Shown here: in pieces, positions 33,068 through 41,769 of the stretch
Numbering within the stretch: position 1 is the first letter of the stretch
Layout: each line of letters begins with the position of its first letter
DNA from: Stagnimonas sp.
Lineage (GTDB): Bacteria > Pseudomonadota > Gammaproteobacteria > Nevskiales > Nevskiaceae
Direction: 5' to 3'
Assembly: GCA_030652575.1 (NCBI GenBank)
Contig: JAUSQI010000005.1
Location: 1-44,144, forward strand
Length of the DNA: 44,144 nt
Notes under the pieces: generated by a model
Database searches by the model: none
What the model was told of the DNA's origin: nothing
Seen by the model: the letters and a program-made list of their open reading frames with translations, nothing else
Translations under genes and position numbers: made by a program

Positions 33068-34249
33068 ATGCTATTCACATTCTTCGCCGCCGTGCGTGCC
33101 GCCGGGGTCAAGGCCTCGCTGAGCGAGTTCCTGATGCTGCTCGATGCCATGAGCCGCGGCTTCGCGATGTTTTCCATCGACGATTTCTACGTGCTCTCGC
33201 GCGCCACGCTGGTGAAGGACGAGGCGCACTACGACCGCTTCGACCGCGCCTTTGCCGCCTACTTCAAGGGCGTGGAAGCGGTGACCGGCGAGCTGTTCAC
33301 CTCGGTGCCGGAAGACTGGCTGAAGGCGCAGTTCGAAAAGATGCTCACCGACGAGGAGCGCGCCAAGATCCAGAAACTGGGCGGCCTCGACGAGTTGATG
33401 GAAACACTCAAGAAGCGCCTCGAAGAGCAGAAGGAACGCCACGAAGGCGGCAGCAAATGGGTGGGCACCGGTGGCACCTCGCCGTTCGGCAATTCCGGCT
33501 TTAACCCCGAGGGCGTGCGCATCGGCGGCAAGGGCGGTGGCGGCAATGCGGTCAAGGTGTGGGAGAAGCGCGAGTTCAGGAATCTCGACGATTCGATCGA
33601 ACTCGGCACGCGCAACATCAAGGTGGCACTCAGGCGTCTGCGCCGCTTCGCGCGCGAGGGCTCACCGGATATCTTCGACCTCGACGGCACCATCGAAGGC
33701 ACGGCCAAGAACGCCGGCTGGCTCGACATCCACATGCAGCCCGAGCGGCGTAACACGGTAAAGGTGCTGCTGTTTCTCGACATCGGCGGCTCGATGGACC
33801 CGCATGTGAAAGTCTGCGAAGAACTGTTCTCGGCTGCCAAGGGCGAGTTCAAGCACTTCGAGCATTTCTACTTCCACAACTTTGTCTACGAGAGCGTGTG
33901 GAAGGACAACCTGCGCCGCCACAGCGAGCGCATCCCGCTCTACGACGTGATCCGCAAGCACACGCCGGATACCAAGGTGGTGTTCGTCGGCGATGCGACG
34001 ATGAGCCCGTACGAGATCGGCCAGAGCGGCGGCAGTGTCGAGCACTGGAACGAGGAGCCGGGTGCGACCTGGTTCGAGCGGCTCAATAACCAGTTCAAGC
34101 ACGCGGTGTGGATCAACCCCACACCCGAGGAGTACTGGAGCCACACGCCGTCGATCAACATGGTCAACGAGCTGATGGGCGAGAAGCGCATGTTCGGCAT
34201 GACGCTGAAAGGCCTCGAAGGCGCGATGAAAAGGCTCTCGACCAAATAG
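33068..34249 (+). CDS. VWA-domain (CoxE-like) protein
   Basis: 393 residues. An N-terminal helical half (about 1-110) includes FEKMLTDEERAKIQKLGG. A Gly-rich linker (GGKGGGGNAV) follows, then the von Willebrand A domain. Its MIDAS motif is LLFLDIGGSMDPHV with Asp238: D-x-G-x-S rather than D-x-S-x-S, as in the CoxE branch. Downstream are VVFVGDATMSPYEI and HAVWINPTPEEYW. Such proteins pair with a MoxR AAA+ ATPase to insert metal or cofactor into enzymes. No MoxR gene is adjacent here, so a partner must lie elsewhere. Confidence 0.92.
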   Translation: MLFTFFAAVRAAGVKASLSEFLMLLDAMSRGFAMFSIDDFYVLSRATLVKDEAHYDRFDRAFAAYFKGVEAVTGELFTSVPEDWLKAQFEKMLTDEERAKIQKLGGLDELMETLKKRLEEQKERHEGGSKWVGTGGTSPFGNSGFNPEGVRIGGKGGGGNAVKVWEKREFRNLDDSIELGTRNIKVALRRLRRFAREGSPDIFDLDGTIEGTAKNAGWLDIHMQPERRNTVKVLLFLDIGGSMDPHVKVCEELFSAAKGEFKHFEHFYFHNFVYESVWKDNLRRHSERIPLYDVIRKHTPDTKVVFVGDATMSPYEIGQSGGSVEHWNEEPGATWFERLNNQFKHAVWINPTPEEYWSHTPSINMVNELMGEKRMFGMTLKGLEGAMKRLSTK

Positions 34250-34297
34250 CGCTGTTCAGCCAGACTGCCCGCTCCAAAACAATAAGGAGATTGAGTC

Positions 34298-34705
34298 ATG
34301 GCGGCATATCACGCGTTACTGGGTTTTACCGGCTGGACCCTGTTGATGGTGCTGGGCGTGTTCGCGTATCGCGGCTTCAAGTTTCTGAGCGGCACGCCCA
34401 TCAACAGCTGGCCGCGCGGGGTGAAGTCCACCACCGATGCGCCGATCATTTCGCGCTTTGCCGATGCCCACGCCAACTGCCTAGAGAACCTGGTCATCTT
34501 CGCGGTGATCGTGCTCGCCGCAGGCCAGCTGCCCGGCAAGCTGGAATTGATCGCACCGTTCGCACCGTACGTGCTCTACGCCCGCATCGGCCAGTCGCTG
34601 GCGCATCTCTCGGGCACCGGCAAGATCAACGTGCTGCTGCGCGCCACGTTCTGGTCGATCCAGCTCGGTCTGTTCTTCTTCATGCTGTCGAAGCTGTTCG
34701 GCTAG
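34298..34705 (+). CDS. MAPEG-family membrane protein
   Basis: 135 residues, four predicted helices. The family motif RFADAHANCLENLVIFAVIVLAA (about residues 54-76) is clear, with the conserved Arg/His/Asn/Glu positions of MAPEG proteins (microsomal glutathione S-transferase-like). Substrate unknown. AAGGAG is well placed before the ATG. It is followed by sanA after nine bases. Confidence 0.92.
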   Translation: MAAYHALLGFTGWTLLMVLGVFAYRGFKFLSGTPINSWPRGVKSTTDAPIISRFADAHANCLENLVIFAVIVLAAGQLPGKLELIAPFAPYVLYARIGQSLAHLSGTGKINVLLRATFWSIQLGLFFFMLSKLFG

Positions 34706-34714
34706 TCGATTGCC

Positions 34715-35413
34715 GTGGAGGCAGCCCGCAAGGCGAAGTTCATCCACCGCGGCTGGCGCAGTCTGCAAGCGCTGGTCGCGGTGGTGGTCTTGCTGGTGGT
34801 GCTGGGCAACCTCTGGGTCATCAACAACACCGAGGCCTACCTCTACACCAACTTTGCAGCACTCCCTGAAAACGAAGTGGGGCTGGTGCTCGGCACCAGC
34901 GCCTACACCAGCGAGGGCGCGCCCAACCCGCACTTTGCGGGGCGTATTTCAGCGGCGGTGGAGCTGTATCAGCTAGGGCGGGTCAAGCACCTCATCGTCT
35001 CGGGTGCAAACCCCGACGCCAGCTACAACGAGCCGCGCCGCATGTGGCAGGCACTCACCACGGCAGGCGTGCCGGCGCAGGCGATCACCATGGATTTCGC
35101 TGGCCTGCGCACCTTCGATTCCGTCGCCCGCGCCAAGCTGGTGTTCGGGCTCGACCGCGTCACGCTCATCACCCAGGACTACAACGCCTACCGCGCGCTG
35201 TTCATCGCCAAGAAGCTGGGCATGACGCCCGTGGCCTATTCGCCGGCGGGCGAGAGCTCCGGCCCGGCCTTCAGGCCCTATGTGCGCGAAGTGGCGGCGC
35301 GGGTGTGGGCAATTCTCGATCTGTACCTGCTGGACACCGCGCCGAAGTTCGTCGGCGAGCCGGTGCCGCTGCCCTCTGAAGTGCCGGTAGAGGCGACCTC
35401 GCCGCCAGCTTAG
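34715..35413 (+). CDS. sanA: SanA-like DUF218 membrane protein
   Basis: 232 residues. One membrane segment at about 18-36 (LQALVAVVVLLVVLGNLWV). The DUF218 domain follows: VGLVLGTSAYTSEGAPNPHFAGRI, LGRVKHLIVSGANPDASYNEP, and TLITQDYNAYRALFIAKKLG. SanA affects envelope permeability to vancomycin in E. coli; the enzymatic activity of DUF218 proteins is not firmly known. GTG start. The short Pro/Val-rich tail is poorly conserved. Confidence 0.93.
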   Translation: MEAARKAKFIHRGWRSLQALVAVVVLLVVLGNLWVINNTEAYLYTNFAALPENEVGLVLGTSAYTSEGAPNPHFAGRISAAVELYQLGRVKHLIVSGANPDASYNEPRRMWQALTTAGVPAQAITMDFAGLRTFDSVARAKLVFGLDRVTLITQDYNAYRALFIAKKLGMTPVAYSPAGESSGPAFRPYVREVAARVWAILDLYLLDTAPKFVGEPVPLPSEVPVEATSPPA

Positions 35414-35459
35414 GCCGTGGCAACCGGTTTGTACGGGGCCGCACGATCGGCGGCAGTAA

Positions 35460-35753
35460 TCGAGTAGTAATTCCGGCCAGTCGCTGTACGCGCCCAATGC
35501 CTCGGGTGCCAAGCCGGCGCGCAACGGCACTTATGCGGCGACGATGACGGGGCCGTCGGGCACTGACTTCGACCTGTATCTGCAACGCTGCAGCGGCACC
35601 ACCGGCTCATGGACTCAGGTGGCGGCATCGGAGGGCAGCACCTCCAGCGAGAGCATCAGCTACGCCAGCGGCAGCACGAGCTATTTTTATCGTTGCAGAG
35701 CCTATTCCTACGCGGGCACCGGTGCTGCTACGCTCTGCACCAAAGCACCTTGA
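35460..35753 (+). pseudogene. Orphan C-terminal PPC-like domain of a secreted protease (remnant)
   Basis: After a stop at 35457-35459 the frame is open for 97 residues without a start codon before ATG 35544. The reading SLYAPNASGAKPARNGTYAA, MTGPSGTDFDLYLQ, YFYRCRAYSYAGTGAATLC matches the bacterial pre-peptidase C-terminal domain that follows S8 or M-type secreted proteases. The fold begins before ATG 35544, so a protein starting there would lack its first strands. The catalytic domain is missing. I read it as the leftover tail of a deleted protease gene; a short expressed protein is less likely. Confidence 0.65.
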
Positions 35754-35797
35754 TCGGGTGTGAACGCCTAACTAGCGGGAGCGGTAGGGAGATCAGA

Positions 35798-35827
35798 AGC
35801 CCGGGGCTAAGACCCCGGGCTTTTTTT
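35798..35827 (+). terminator. Strong intrinsic terminator (plus strand)
   Basis: Stem AGCCCGGGG/CCCCGGGCT (9 bp), loop CTAAGA, then a seven-T run. It ends transcription coming from sanA and the protease remnant. Confidence 0.92.
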
Positions 35828-35852
35828 ATGTGCGCCGCACCGGGCGGCAGGC

Positions 35853-35882
35853 AAAAAAAAGCCGAGCGTTGAGGCTCGGCTT
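35853..35882 (-). terminator. Strong intrinsic terminator (minus strand)
   Basis: On the minus strand stem AAGCCGAGC/GCTCGGCTT (9 bp) with a six-base loop is followed by eight T. It closes the DUF1302 transcription unit, 79 bases after its stop. With the plus-strand terminator it forms a back-to-back insulating pair; together with the remnant these account for the 35414-35960 stretch. Confidence 0.92.
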
Positions 35883-35960
35883 GAAAATCGTTCGCGCTCA
35901 AAGGGGAGGGAAGAATGCGCGAACGGCTTGGAGACGTGATGGCGAAGAATCGGCTGCCAA

Positions 35961-37766
35961 CTAGAAGCTGTATTTGACGACAGCCTGGATGTTGTCGCGG
36001 TCTCGCAGAAGATTCTGCTGCCCCGCACCGATGTATCGCGTGTAGGCAATATCGCCGGAAACATTGCCCCGATACGTGTAGCCCAGACCAGCGGTGATCT
36101 GGCGCCGACCAGCGACGAAATTGGTGATCGGCGTCGGCGAAATGCCGTGCAGATCCTGCTCCCAGCGCAGCGTCGGCTTGACGTTGATGAGGTTGAAGAC
36201 GTTGTTGTAGTCGTTGCGCAGAATCACCTTGTAGCCATACGAGGTGGCGGTGGCATAACCCGCTACCTGCTGCGGCACGCCCTGGCTCGCAGCGGTCGCC
36301 GCATCGCCCGGCGTGAAGGTGCCCGGCCCCTCGTAGCGCAGCACGCTCTGGTCTTCCAGATCGTGCACATGGGTGATGGCTGCCTCCACCACCAACAGGG
36401 TCTGCTCGGAGCGCATCCAGCGCGACGGCCCGAACAGGCGCGTGAGGCCGATGTCGGCCTGGCTCACGTCCTTGCGGCGCCAGCCGCGCAGGTATTGCCC
36501 GCCCAGCGTCGCGCCTGCGGTCGGGTTGATCTGGCTCGGCGCGCCCAGGCCCGCCAACAACAGCTCCACGTCGTCGATCTGGATCGGCTGGCCCTGCTTG
36601 TAGCTGTATTCGCCCTGCAATGAGAAATCGAAGGGGATGGTGGTGTTGAACGACAGGCCGAACATGCGGATGTCTTTGGGGTACTCGACGAAGTAGTTCG
36701 CCGTCGTCGCCGGGGTCAGCCCCGCACCGCTGCGCGAGGTGCCCGAGTACAGCGGCAACCGCGAGTGGTAGGTGGCGGCATAAAGTGCGGCATCCATGTC
36801 GTTGAGGTAGGGGATGCTGAAGCGCAGTGCGCCGCCGAACTGGCCGGCGTTCTTGGGCGTCACGTCGCCCGCGCGCGGCACGTAGCTGCCCACCGGTACG
36901 CACTGGTTGCCGGCGACGGGTGGCGCCGAACAGGGCGTGCCGGGCACGGTGTTTTCGTCGGCGCGGCCGAAGCCGAGGTTGGCGGCGGTGCCGCCCGGTC
37001 CGGCGAAGTCATTGGTGCCGAAGAAGGTGCCGCCAGCGTCGATGATCGTGCGCTGCCAGCGCAGCTGGTAGAACGCTTCGAGGCTCACCGCATCGGTGAC
37101 GTTGACCGAGGCCCAGACCTGGTTGCTGGGGATGATGACCTCGTCCAGCTCGAAGCCGGGCAGGCGGGCGCGATTGGCATCGAGCGCCAGCAGGCTGTTG
37201 AGCCCGTTGAGCACGAAAGTGCTCTCGCCCCAGTTCACCACCTGCCGGCCGACGCGCAGCGAGACCGTGCGGTCGCCGAGCGTTTGCGTGGTGTAGGCGT
37301 AGAGGTCTCGCAGGTCTGCATAGCGGCCGTTGTGGCGGCGCACGGCAGCCTCCTTGCGGTCGAGATCGGCCTGCGTGTAGCCGCGGGTCGGGCCGCTGTA
37401 GTCGGCGGGGTCGAACAGCGCGGCGTCGCTGACGGTCGGGTTGTAGCCGAGCACGCTGCGCGCGAAGAAGCCGAAGTCCTTGTAGCCCAGCGACAGCTCG
37501 CTGGTCAGCCGCAGCGTGCTGTCCACCATCTCGCCCTGGCCGAAGGCGAGGTTGCCGTCGTCGCCGTTGGTGGAAAACGCCGTGCCGCCGTTGGCGATGG
37601 CGATCAGCTGCGGGTCGCGGTCGGCGACGCGCCAGGTGGCACCGGCGGCCAGCCGGTTTTCGAGCGTGGCCTTGAAGTCGCCGTGTTCGTAGTCGAGCGC
37701 ATGCACCGAGGGCACGGCCAGCAGGGCGGCGGCAAAGGCGGTCAAGGTCAGACGGGGGGTTTTCAT
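35961..37766 (-). CDS. DUF1302 outer-membrane protein (porin-like)
   Basis: 601 residues. A signal peptide ends near residue 24 (PSVHALDYEHGDF). DUF1302 features: an early FKATLENRLAAGATWRV strand, VSLRVGRQVVNWGESTFVLNG, then many amphipathic strands, and a C-terminal Phe (AVVKYSF) fitting outer-membrane assembly. DUF1302 proteins are often encoded with lipid-, sterol- or hydrocarbon-use genes, commonly beside DUF1329, which is absent here. The ATG follows AAGGAT. It lies 20 bp after the lipase gene in one transcription unit. The likely role is passage of a hydrophobic substrate; this is inference. Confidence 0.93.
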   Translation of the reverse strand: MKTPRLTLTAFAAALLAVPSVHALDYEHGDFKATLENRLAAGATWRVADRDPQLIAIANGGTAFSTNGDDGNLAFGQGEMVDSTLRLTSELSLGYKDFGFFARSVLGYNPTVSDAALFDPADYSGPTRGYTQADLDRKEAAVRRHNGRYADLRDLYAYTTQTLGDRTVSLRVGRQVVNWGESTFVLNGLNSLLALDANRARLPGFELDEVIIPSNQVWASVNVTDAVSLEAFYQLRWQRTIIDAGGTFFGTNDFAGPGGTAANLGFGRADENTVPGTPCSAPPVAGNQCVPVGSYVPRAGDVTPKNAGQFGGALRFSIPYLNDMDAALYAATYHSRLPLYSGTSRSGAGLTPATTANYFVEYPKDIRMFGLSFNTTIPFDFSLQGEYSYKQGQPIQIDDVELLLAGLGAPSQINPTAGATLGGQYLRGWRRKDVSQADIGLTRLFGPSRWMRSEQTLLVVEAAITHVHDLEDQSVLRYEGPGTFTPGDAATAASQGVPQQVAGYATATSYGYKVILRNDYNNVFNLINVKPTLRWEQDLHGISPTPITNFVAGRRQITAGLGYTYRGNVSGDIAYTRYIGAGQQNLLRDRDNIQAVVKYSF

Positions 37767-37786
37767 GGGATGGATCCTTGAGTGGC

Positions 37787-40012
37787 TCATTGGCAGTTGC
37801 CGCCGGTGGGCAGGCACTGGCCGTTGCTCTTCAGGAAATTGGCGGTCTGCCGCTGCATTTCCTGCGTGGTTGCGGCGTTGATGTCGGAGCCGCTGGGGTC
37901 GAGGATGGAGCCGTGATTGCCGGTGGCGAATACGGTGGCGACCGCGAGCTTCGCGCCGGTTTTCTGTGTGGCCGTCGCGAGCGGCGGCGACAGCGGGCCG
38001 ATCACGTCGAGGCCCAGCAGCGCCACCATCGGATCGGTGCCGGAGAGAAAGCCGGTGAGGGTCACCTTGTCCTGCCCCACTCGCGTAGGGCCAGCGACCG
38101 CGACATTGGGCAGCGTCGTGTCGTTGACGACTTCAATGAGATGCAGCGGGTGCTTGGCCTTGAGATCGACCAGGTAGTTCACCGGGTCGGCGGCATCGAC
38201 GATGGTCTGCGCGAAGCGGATGAAGGTCTCGTAGTCGTCGGTGCCTTCGTTCAGCCCGCTGGCGGCGAGACCGGCGCTGATGACCGGGCCGAAAGCATTG
38301 GAGGCATCCAGCAATTTGCCGATGCCCATGCCGGGCATGGCGAGCGTGGCGGCACCGACGCTGTCGTCCAGCGCGAGGTAAGTGCCGCCGACCACGCCGC
38401 CGAGCGAGTGGCCGAGAAAGCGCACCTGGCTCGCATCGAGATCGGGCGTGCCATCACCGTCGGTGTCGATGCCGGCGATGCTCTTGCTCAAGCTCACGAG
38501 GTCGATCTCGGCCTGCCGCAGGTTGTCGCGGCTGGTGATGAGGCTGGCGAGGTTGATGAAGTGCTGGCCGCTGCCATCCGGCGTGCCGTCGGGCCCCGGC
38601 GCGGTGGTGCTGTTGTTGACGAGATCAAGATCGAAGGTGCGCTCGCGCCCGGCCTGGCGGAGTGCGGCAAAGGTGCTGCCCGGTGCAATGCCGTGCAGCG
38701 GCAGGTCGATGGCGACCACCACGAAGCCGGCGGCGGCGAGTGCGGGGGCCACCGGCAAGGCATCGCCACGGTTGCGGGTGATGCCGTGCTGGAAGATCAC
38801 CACCGGCCAGCCGTTGGCGGGCTTGGTCTGGCCGGAGTTGGCGTTGGGCACGGTGACCAAGAGCGGGATCAGCTCGTCGGTTTTCTTCACCGGCAGCGGG
38901 AAGCACAGCGTGGTGGAAACGCTCGGCTTCGCCGTCTGGCCATCGGGCAGCGTCGCACCCACGGCAAACGCGCCGCAGGGCACCTGGCCGAGAAACTTCG
39001 CAGCCGTGTCGGGCTTCGTCGCATCGGCGGCCCAGAAGGTGCTGAGCGGTGCGGTGGAGTGCGTATCGCCGCCACTGTTGGCGAGGTAGTACGGCACCTG
39101 GATGACGCCGGAATAGATGTCCGCGATGCCGGGCGCGCCGATGATCGAGGTGTTCGCACCGGTGTTCTGCAACTGCGTGAAGCGCGGCGTGGCCGTCGCC
39201 GCAAGCGCCTTCAGCGTCTTGTCGGTGGAAGCGGTGGTGAAGCTCCAGGCCAGCACCAGATCGGTTTCGGGGATGCCCGCCAGCTGGCCGAAGGCCTCGA
39301 CGACAGGGCGGATCAGCTGGCTACGCAGCTGTTCGAGTGTCGCCTTCTGCGCGGCGTTGTAGCTCCCCAGTACTGGCTCGCTCTGTTGTGACACCGGCGT
39401 TGCCGAGCGCAGTACGCGGAAGGCCGCCGAGGCGAGCACGCCCTTGCCCTCGCTGTTCTTCGCGCCGGTCTTGAACGCCACCAGGTAGCGCGTCGAAGGC
39501 GAGAGCGGCTTGAGGGGTTCGATGAGCACGCGCGTGCGCTGCTGGTTGATGGGCACCTGCACGGTGCCGACAGCGGTGGTGGCGGGCGAGCCTTGCAGCG
39601 CGTAGTCGATACCGGGTTTCAGCACCGCACCGGTCGCGCTGTTGACGATCAAGAGATTCGGCGTGACGGTGGCGAGATCGACGAAGCCGGTCATGTCGAA
39701 GAACAGCGAGGCGGTGGTCGAAAAACCATCGCCCAGGTTTGCGGCTGTCACGAACGGTGCGCTGCGCGGGTTGGGGATGTTGAGCGTCGGGTCGCTGAAA
39801 CCCGCGAACAGGCCATCGAAAGGGAAGGGGATCGACGCCGAGTCCGCCGGGCTGATCGGCACGGGGTCGAACACCGACAGCGAGTCGAAGGTTTGCGGGT
39901 TGTCGCCGGCATTGCCGCCGATCTGACTCTGGTTGCCGGTGCCGCCGCCGCAGGCGCTCAGCAGGGCGACGCTCGTGAGGCCCAGTACGGCAGCCATCGA
40001 CCATGAACGCAT
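37787..40012 (-). CDS. VolA-like outer-membrane lipase lipoprotein (Lipase_bact_N family)
   Basis: 741 residues. Lipoprotein signal ALLSACGGG with Cys21. The N-terminal domain (about 50-330: FDPVPISPADSASIPFPFDGL, DLATVTPNLLIVNSATG, PLSPSTRYLVAF) is the 'bacterial virulence factor lipase N-terminal' module. The C-terminal hydrolase domain has VVIFQHGITRNRGD, FVVVAIDLPLHG and FLGHSLGGVVGG with nucleophile Ser536. A His near the end lies in ATGNHGSILDP. Vibrio VolA of this family is a surface lysophospholipase that frees fatty acids for import. GAGGAG lies six bases before the ATG at 40012. The open frame extends upstream to 41275, but that part is antisense shadow of the GlpD-family gene. Confidence 0.9.
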   Translation of the reverse strand: MRSWSMAAVLGLTSVALLSACGGGTGNQSQIGGNAGDNPQTFDSLSVFDPVPISPADSASIPFPFDGLFAGFSDPTLNIPNPRSAPFVTAANLGDGFSTTASLFFDMTGFVDLATVTPNLLIVNSATGAVLKPGIDYALQGSPATTAVGTVQVPINQQRTRVLIEPLKPLSPSTRYLVAFKTGAKNSEGKGVLASAAFRVLRSATPVSQQSEPVLGSYNAAQKATLEQLRSQLIRPVVEAFGQLAGIPETDLVLAWSFTTASTDKTLKALAATATPRFTQLQNTGANTSIIGAPGIADIYSGVIQVPYYLANSGGDTHSTAPLSTFWAADATKPDTAAKFLGQVPCGAFAVGATLPDGQTAKPSVSTTLCFPLPVKKTDELIPLLVTVPNANSGQTKPANGWPVVIFQHGITRNRGDALPVAPALAAAGFVVVAIDLPLHGIAPGSTFAALRQAGRERTFDLDLVNNSTTAPGPDGTPDGSGQHFINLASLITSRDNLRQAEIDLVSLSKSIAGIDTDGDGTPDLDASQVRFLGHSLGGVVGGTYLALDDSVGAATLAMPGMGIGKLLDASNAFGPVISAGLAASGLNEGTDDYETFIRFAQTIVDAADPVNYLVDLKAKHPLHLIEVVNDTTLPNVAVAGPTRVGQDKVTLTGFLSGTDPMVALLGLDVIGPLSPPLATATQKTGAKLAVATVFATGNHGSILDPSGSDINAATTQEMQRQTANFLKSNGQCLPTGGNCQ

Positions 40013-40055
40013 CGCGTTCTCCTCGTTATGTAGTGGTGGCCGGGGAGGATGTGGA

Positions 40056-40071
40056 TTGTGCGAATGCACAA
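40056..40071. promoter_or_regulatory. 16-bp inverted repeat upstream of the lipase operon (candidate operator)
   Basis: TTGTGC-GAAT-GCACAA is a perfect dyad 43 bp upstream of the lipase ATG, in the 182-bp spacer after the GlpD-family gene. The size fits a TetR- or GntR-type dimer site; no such regulator gene is adjacent. Confidence 0.4.
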
Positions 40072-40082
40072 CCAGCGCGGGA

Positions 40083-40099
40083 CGCACCGTCCAGGTGCG
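40083..40099. promoter_or_regulatory. Second inverted repeat in the GlpD-lipase spacer
   Basis: CGCACC-GTCCA-GGTGCG, a 6-bp stem with a 5-base loop, 11 bp from the first dyad. Without a T-tract it is not a classical terminator. It could be a second operator, or a hairpin in a read-through transcript from the GlpD-family gene. Confidence 0.3.
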
Positions 40100-40194
40100 C
40101 GATGCCACCGTTAGTCGGGCATGAACGGCGTGCGGCCGCGCGGATGGCGTGAGCGGCGTATCGAGGCAGACCAGCGGTGTCGTCTCGATGCGGC

Positions 40195-41769
40195 CTATGC
40201 GCGTTCGCAGAGCGCCTGTATGCGGGCCTGCCACGACCCTGTGCGCGAAATCAGTGCAAGCGGCATCCGGCGCCGTGAGATGTCTTCCACCGTTCGCGCG
40301 CCTTCGTCGCGCACGGCGAGAATCACTTCGGCCTCGATGAAGGGCGCGTCGTCCACCAGCCGCGCCGCCCAGGCGGGTTCTTCGTCCAGCAGTGCCAGGA
40401 TGCGGCCGATGCGGGTGCCGTGCCGCAGCGTCAGCGACTCGGCGATGTCGCGCGCCAAACCTCTGCGCTCCAGCCCGGCCACCGCCTCGGTCTGCCAGCC
40501 GGTGAAGTCGCCCAGCATCACCGAGCCTTCGCGCGTGCCGACCGGCGCACCGGGCAGCGGATAGCGGTGCGTGAGGCTGACCGGGCCGGGTTTTTCGAGC
40601 AGGGCGTAGACCGCATCGATCACCTCCGCCGCGTCGCAGCGCGCGGTGGTGTACTTGCCGCCGATGGGCCAGATCAAGCCGGGTCGCGGCGTGGTGATGG
40701 CGAACTCGCGCGTCTGTGCCGAGAGGCTGTCGGCGTCCTCGGCCTGCAAGGTGCGCGCACCGGCAAAGCCTGAGATCACATCGGCATCCGTCCAGCCCAG
40801 GCCCGGCATCAGCATGCGCACGGCGTCGAGCAGATAGGTCTGCTCGGCGGGCGTGACCACCGCCTGCGTGACATCGGCCACGCTCGATTCGGTGGTGCCG
40901 AGCAGCGTGCGGCCGTACCAGGGGATGACGAAAAACACCCGGCCGTCCTGCGGCGCGGTGAGCAGAAAGGCGTCCTGCAAACCGGGGATGTGCGGCAGCA
41001 CCAGATGGATGCCCTTCACCAGCTTCACTACGGGTGCGGCTTCGCCCAGGGCCGACGCGGTGAGCGCCCGCGCCCAAGGGCCGGCGGCATTGATGGTGAC
41101 CTCGGCGTGGATCGCGAAACGCTCGCCGCTGACCATGTCGCGCACTTCTGCACCTGTGACACGGCCCTGCACATCGAGCAGCGACTCGGCGGCGATGCCG
41201 GTCGCGCAAATGGCACCGGCACCTTGTGCGGCGGCGGCCACCACCATCGCCATGCGGGCATCGTCCTCCTGGCAATCGCCGTAGCGCAGCCCGCCCCTCA
41301 GGCCCTCGGCATTGAGGTAAGGATGCTCCTGCAGCAGCGCCTCGCGCGAGAACGATTTATGGCGCGGCACCGGCTGCTTGCCGGTGGCGAGAAAGTCGTA
41401 GAGCGTGAGGCCGGCCAAGAGTTGCAGACGGCCGACGCGCGCAGTCTTCCAAACCGGCAGCTTGAAGTTGAGCGGCCGCACCAGATGCGGTGCGATCTCG
41501 CTCAGCACGCGGCGCTCCTTGAGCGCATGGCTGACCAGGCGGAACTCGAAGTGCTCGAGATAGCGCAGGCCGCCGTGGATGAGCTTTGACGAAGACTGCG
41601 AGGTGCCGGAGCCCCAGTCGGTTTTCTCGATCAGCGCCACACTCAAGCCGCGCAGCGCGGCGTCATAGGCCGCCCAGACGCCGTAGATGCCGCCGCCGAT
41701 CACCAGCACGTCGAAGCGCTTGTTCTTCAAGCCCTCGACGTCGCGCAGCAAGGGAAAAGCGTTGACCAT
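40195..41769 (-). CDS. glpD: GlpD-family glycerol-3-phosphate dehydrogenase/oxidase
   Basis: 524 residues. The FAD-binding fold starts FDVLVIGGGIYGVWAAYDAALRG (GGGIYG at 25-30), followed by SGTSQSSSKLIHGGLRYLE, the GlpD substrate/FAD loop. GLRGGLRYGDCQEDDARMAM, NAAGPWA, PWYGRTLLGTTE, AGARTLQAED and WPIGGKYTT are family motifs. It oxidises sn-glycerol 3-phosphate to dihydroxyacetone phosphate and feeds quinone. No glpF or glpK is adjacent; instead it sits in an operon with an SDR and a FadE-derived protein. The ATG shares one base with the SDR stop (TGATG). A related 2-hydroxyacid substrate is possible. Confidence 0.9.
   Translation of the reverse strand: MVNAFPLLRDVEGLKNKRFDVLVIGGGIYGVWAAYDAALRGLSVALIEKTDWGSGTSQSSSKLIHGGLRYLEHFEFRLVSHALKERRVLSEIAPHLVRPLNFKLPVWKTARVGRLQLLAGLTLYDFLATGKQPVPRHKSFSREALLQEHPYLNAEGLRGGLRYGDCQEDDARMAMVVAAAAQGAGAICATGIAAESLLDVQGRVTGAEVRDMVSGERFAIHAEVTINAAGPWARALTASALGEAAPVVKLVKGIHLVLPHIPGLQDAFLLTAPQDGRVFFVIPWYGRTLLGTTESSVADVTQAVVTPAEQTYLLDAVRMLMPGLGWTDADVISGFAGARTLQAEDADSLSAQTREFAITTPRPGLIWPIGGKYTTARCDAAEVIDAVYALLEKPGPVSLTHRYPLPGAPVGTREGSVMLGDFTGWQTEAVAGLERRGLARDIAESLTLRHGTRIGRILALLDEEPAWAARLVDDAPFIEAEVILAVRDEGARTVEDISRRRMPLALISRTGSWQARIQALCERA

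Noticed and set aside
37778..39391. A 537-codon open frame on the plus strand opposite the lipase
   Set aside because: Shadow; the minus-strand lipase has complete motifs and signal peptide.
40013..41275. N-terminal extension of the lipase frame to 1162 codons
   Set aside because: The extra part is antisense to the GlpD-family gene and Arg-rich. The lipoprotein signal and ribosome-binding site fix the start at 40012.
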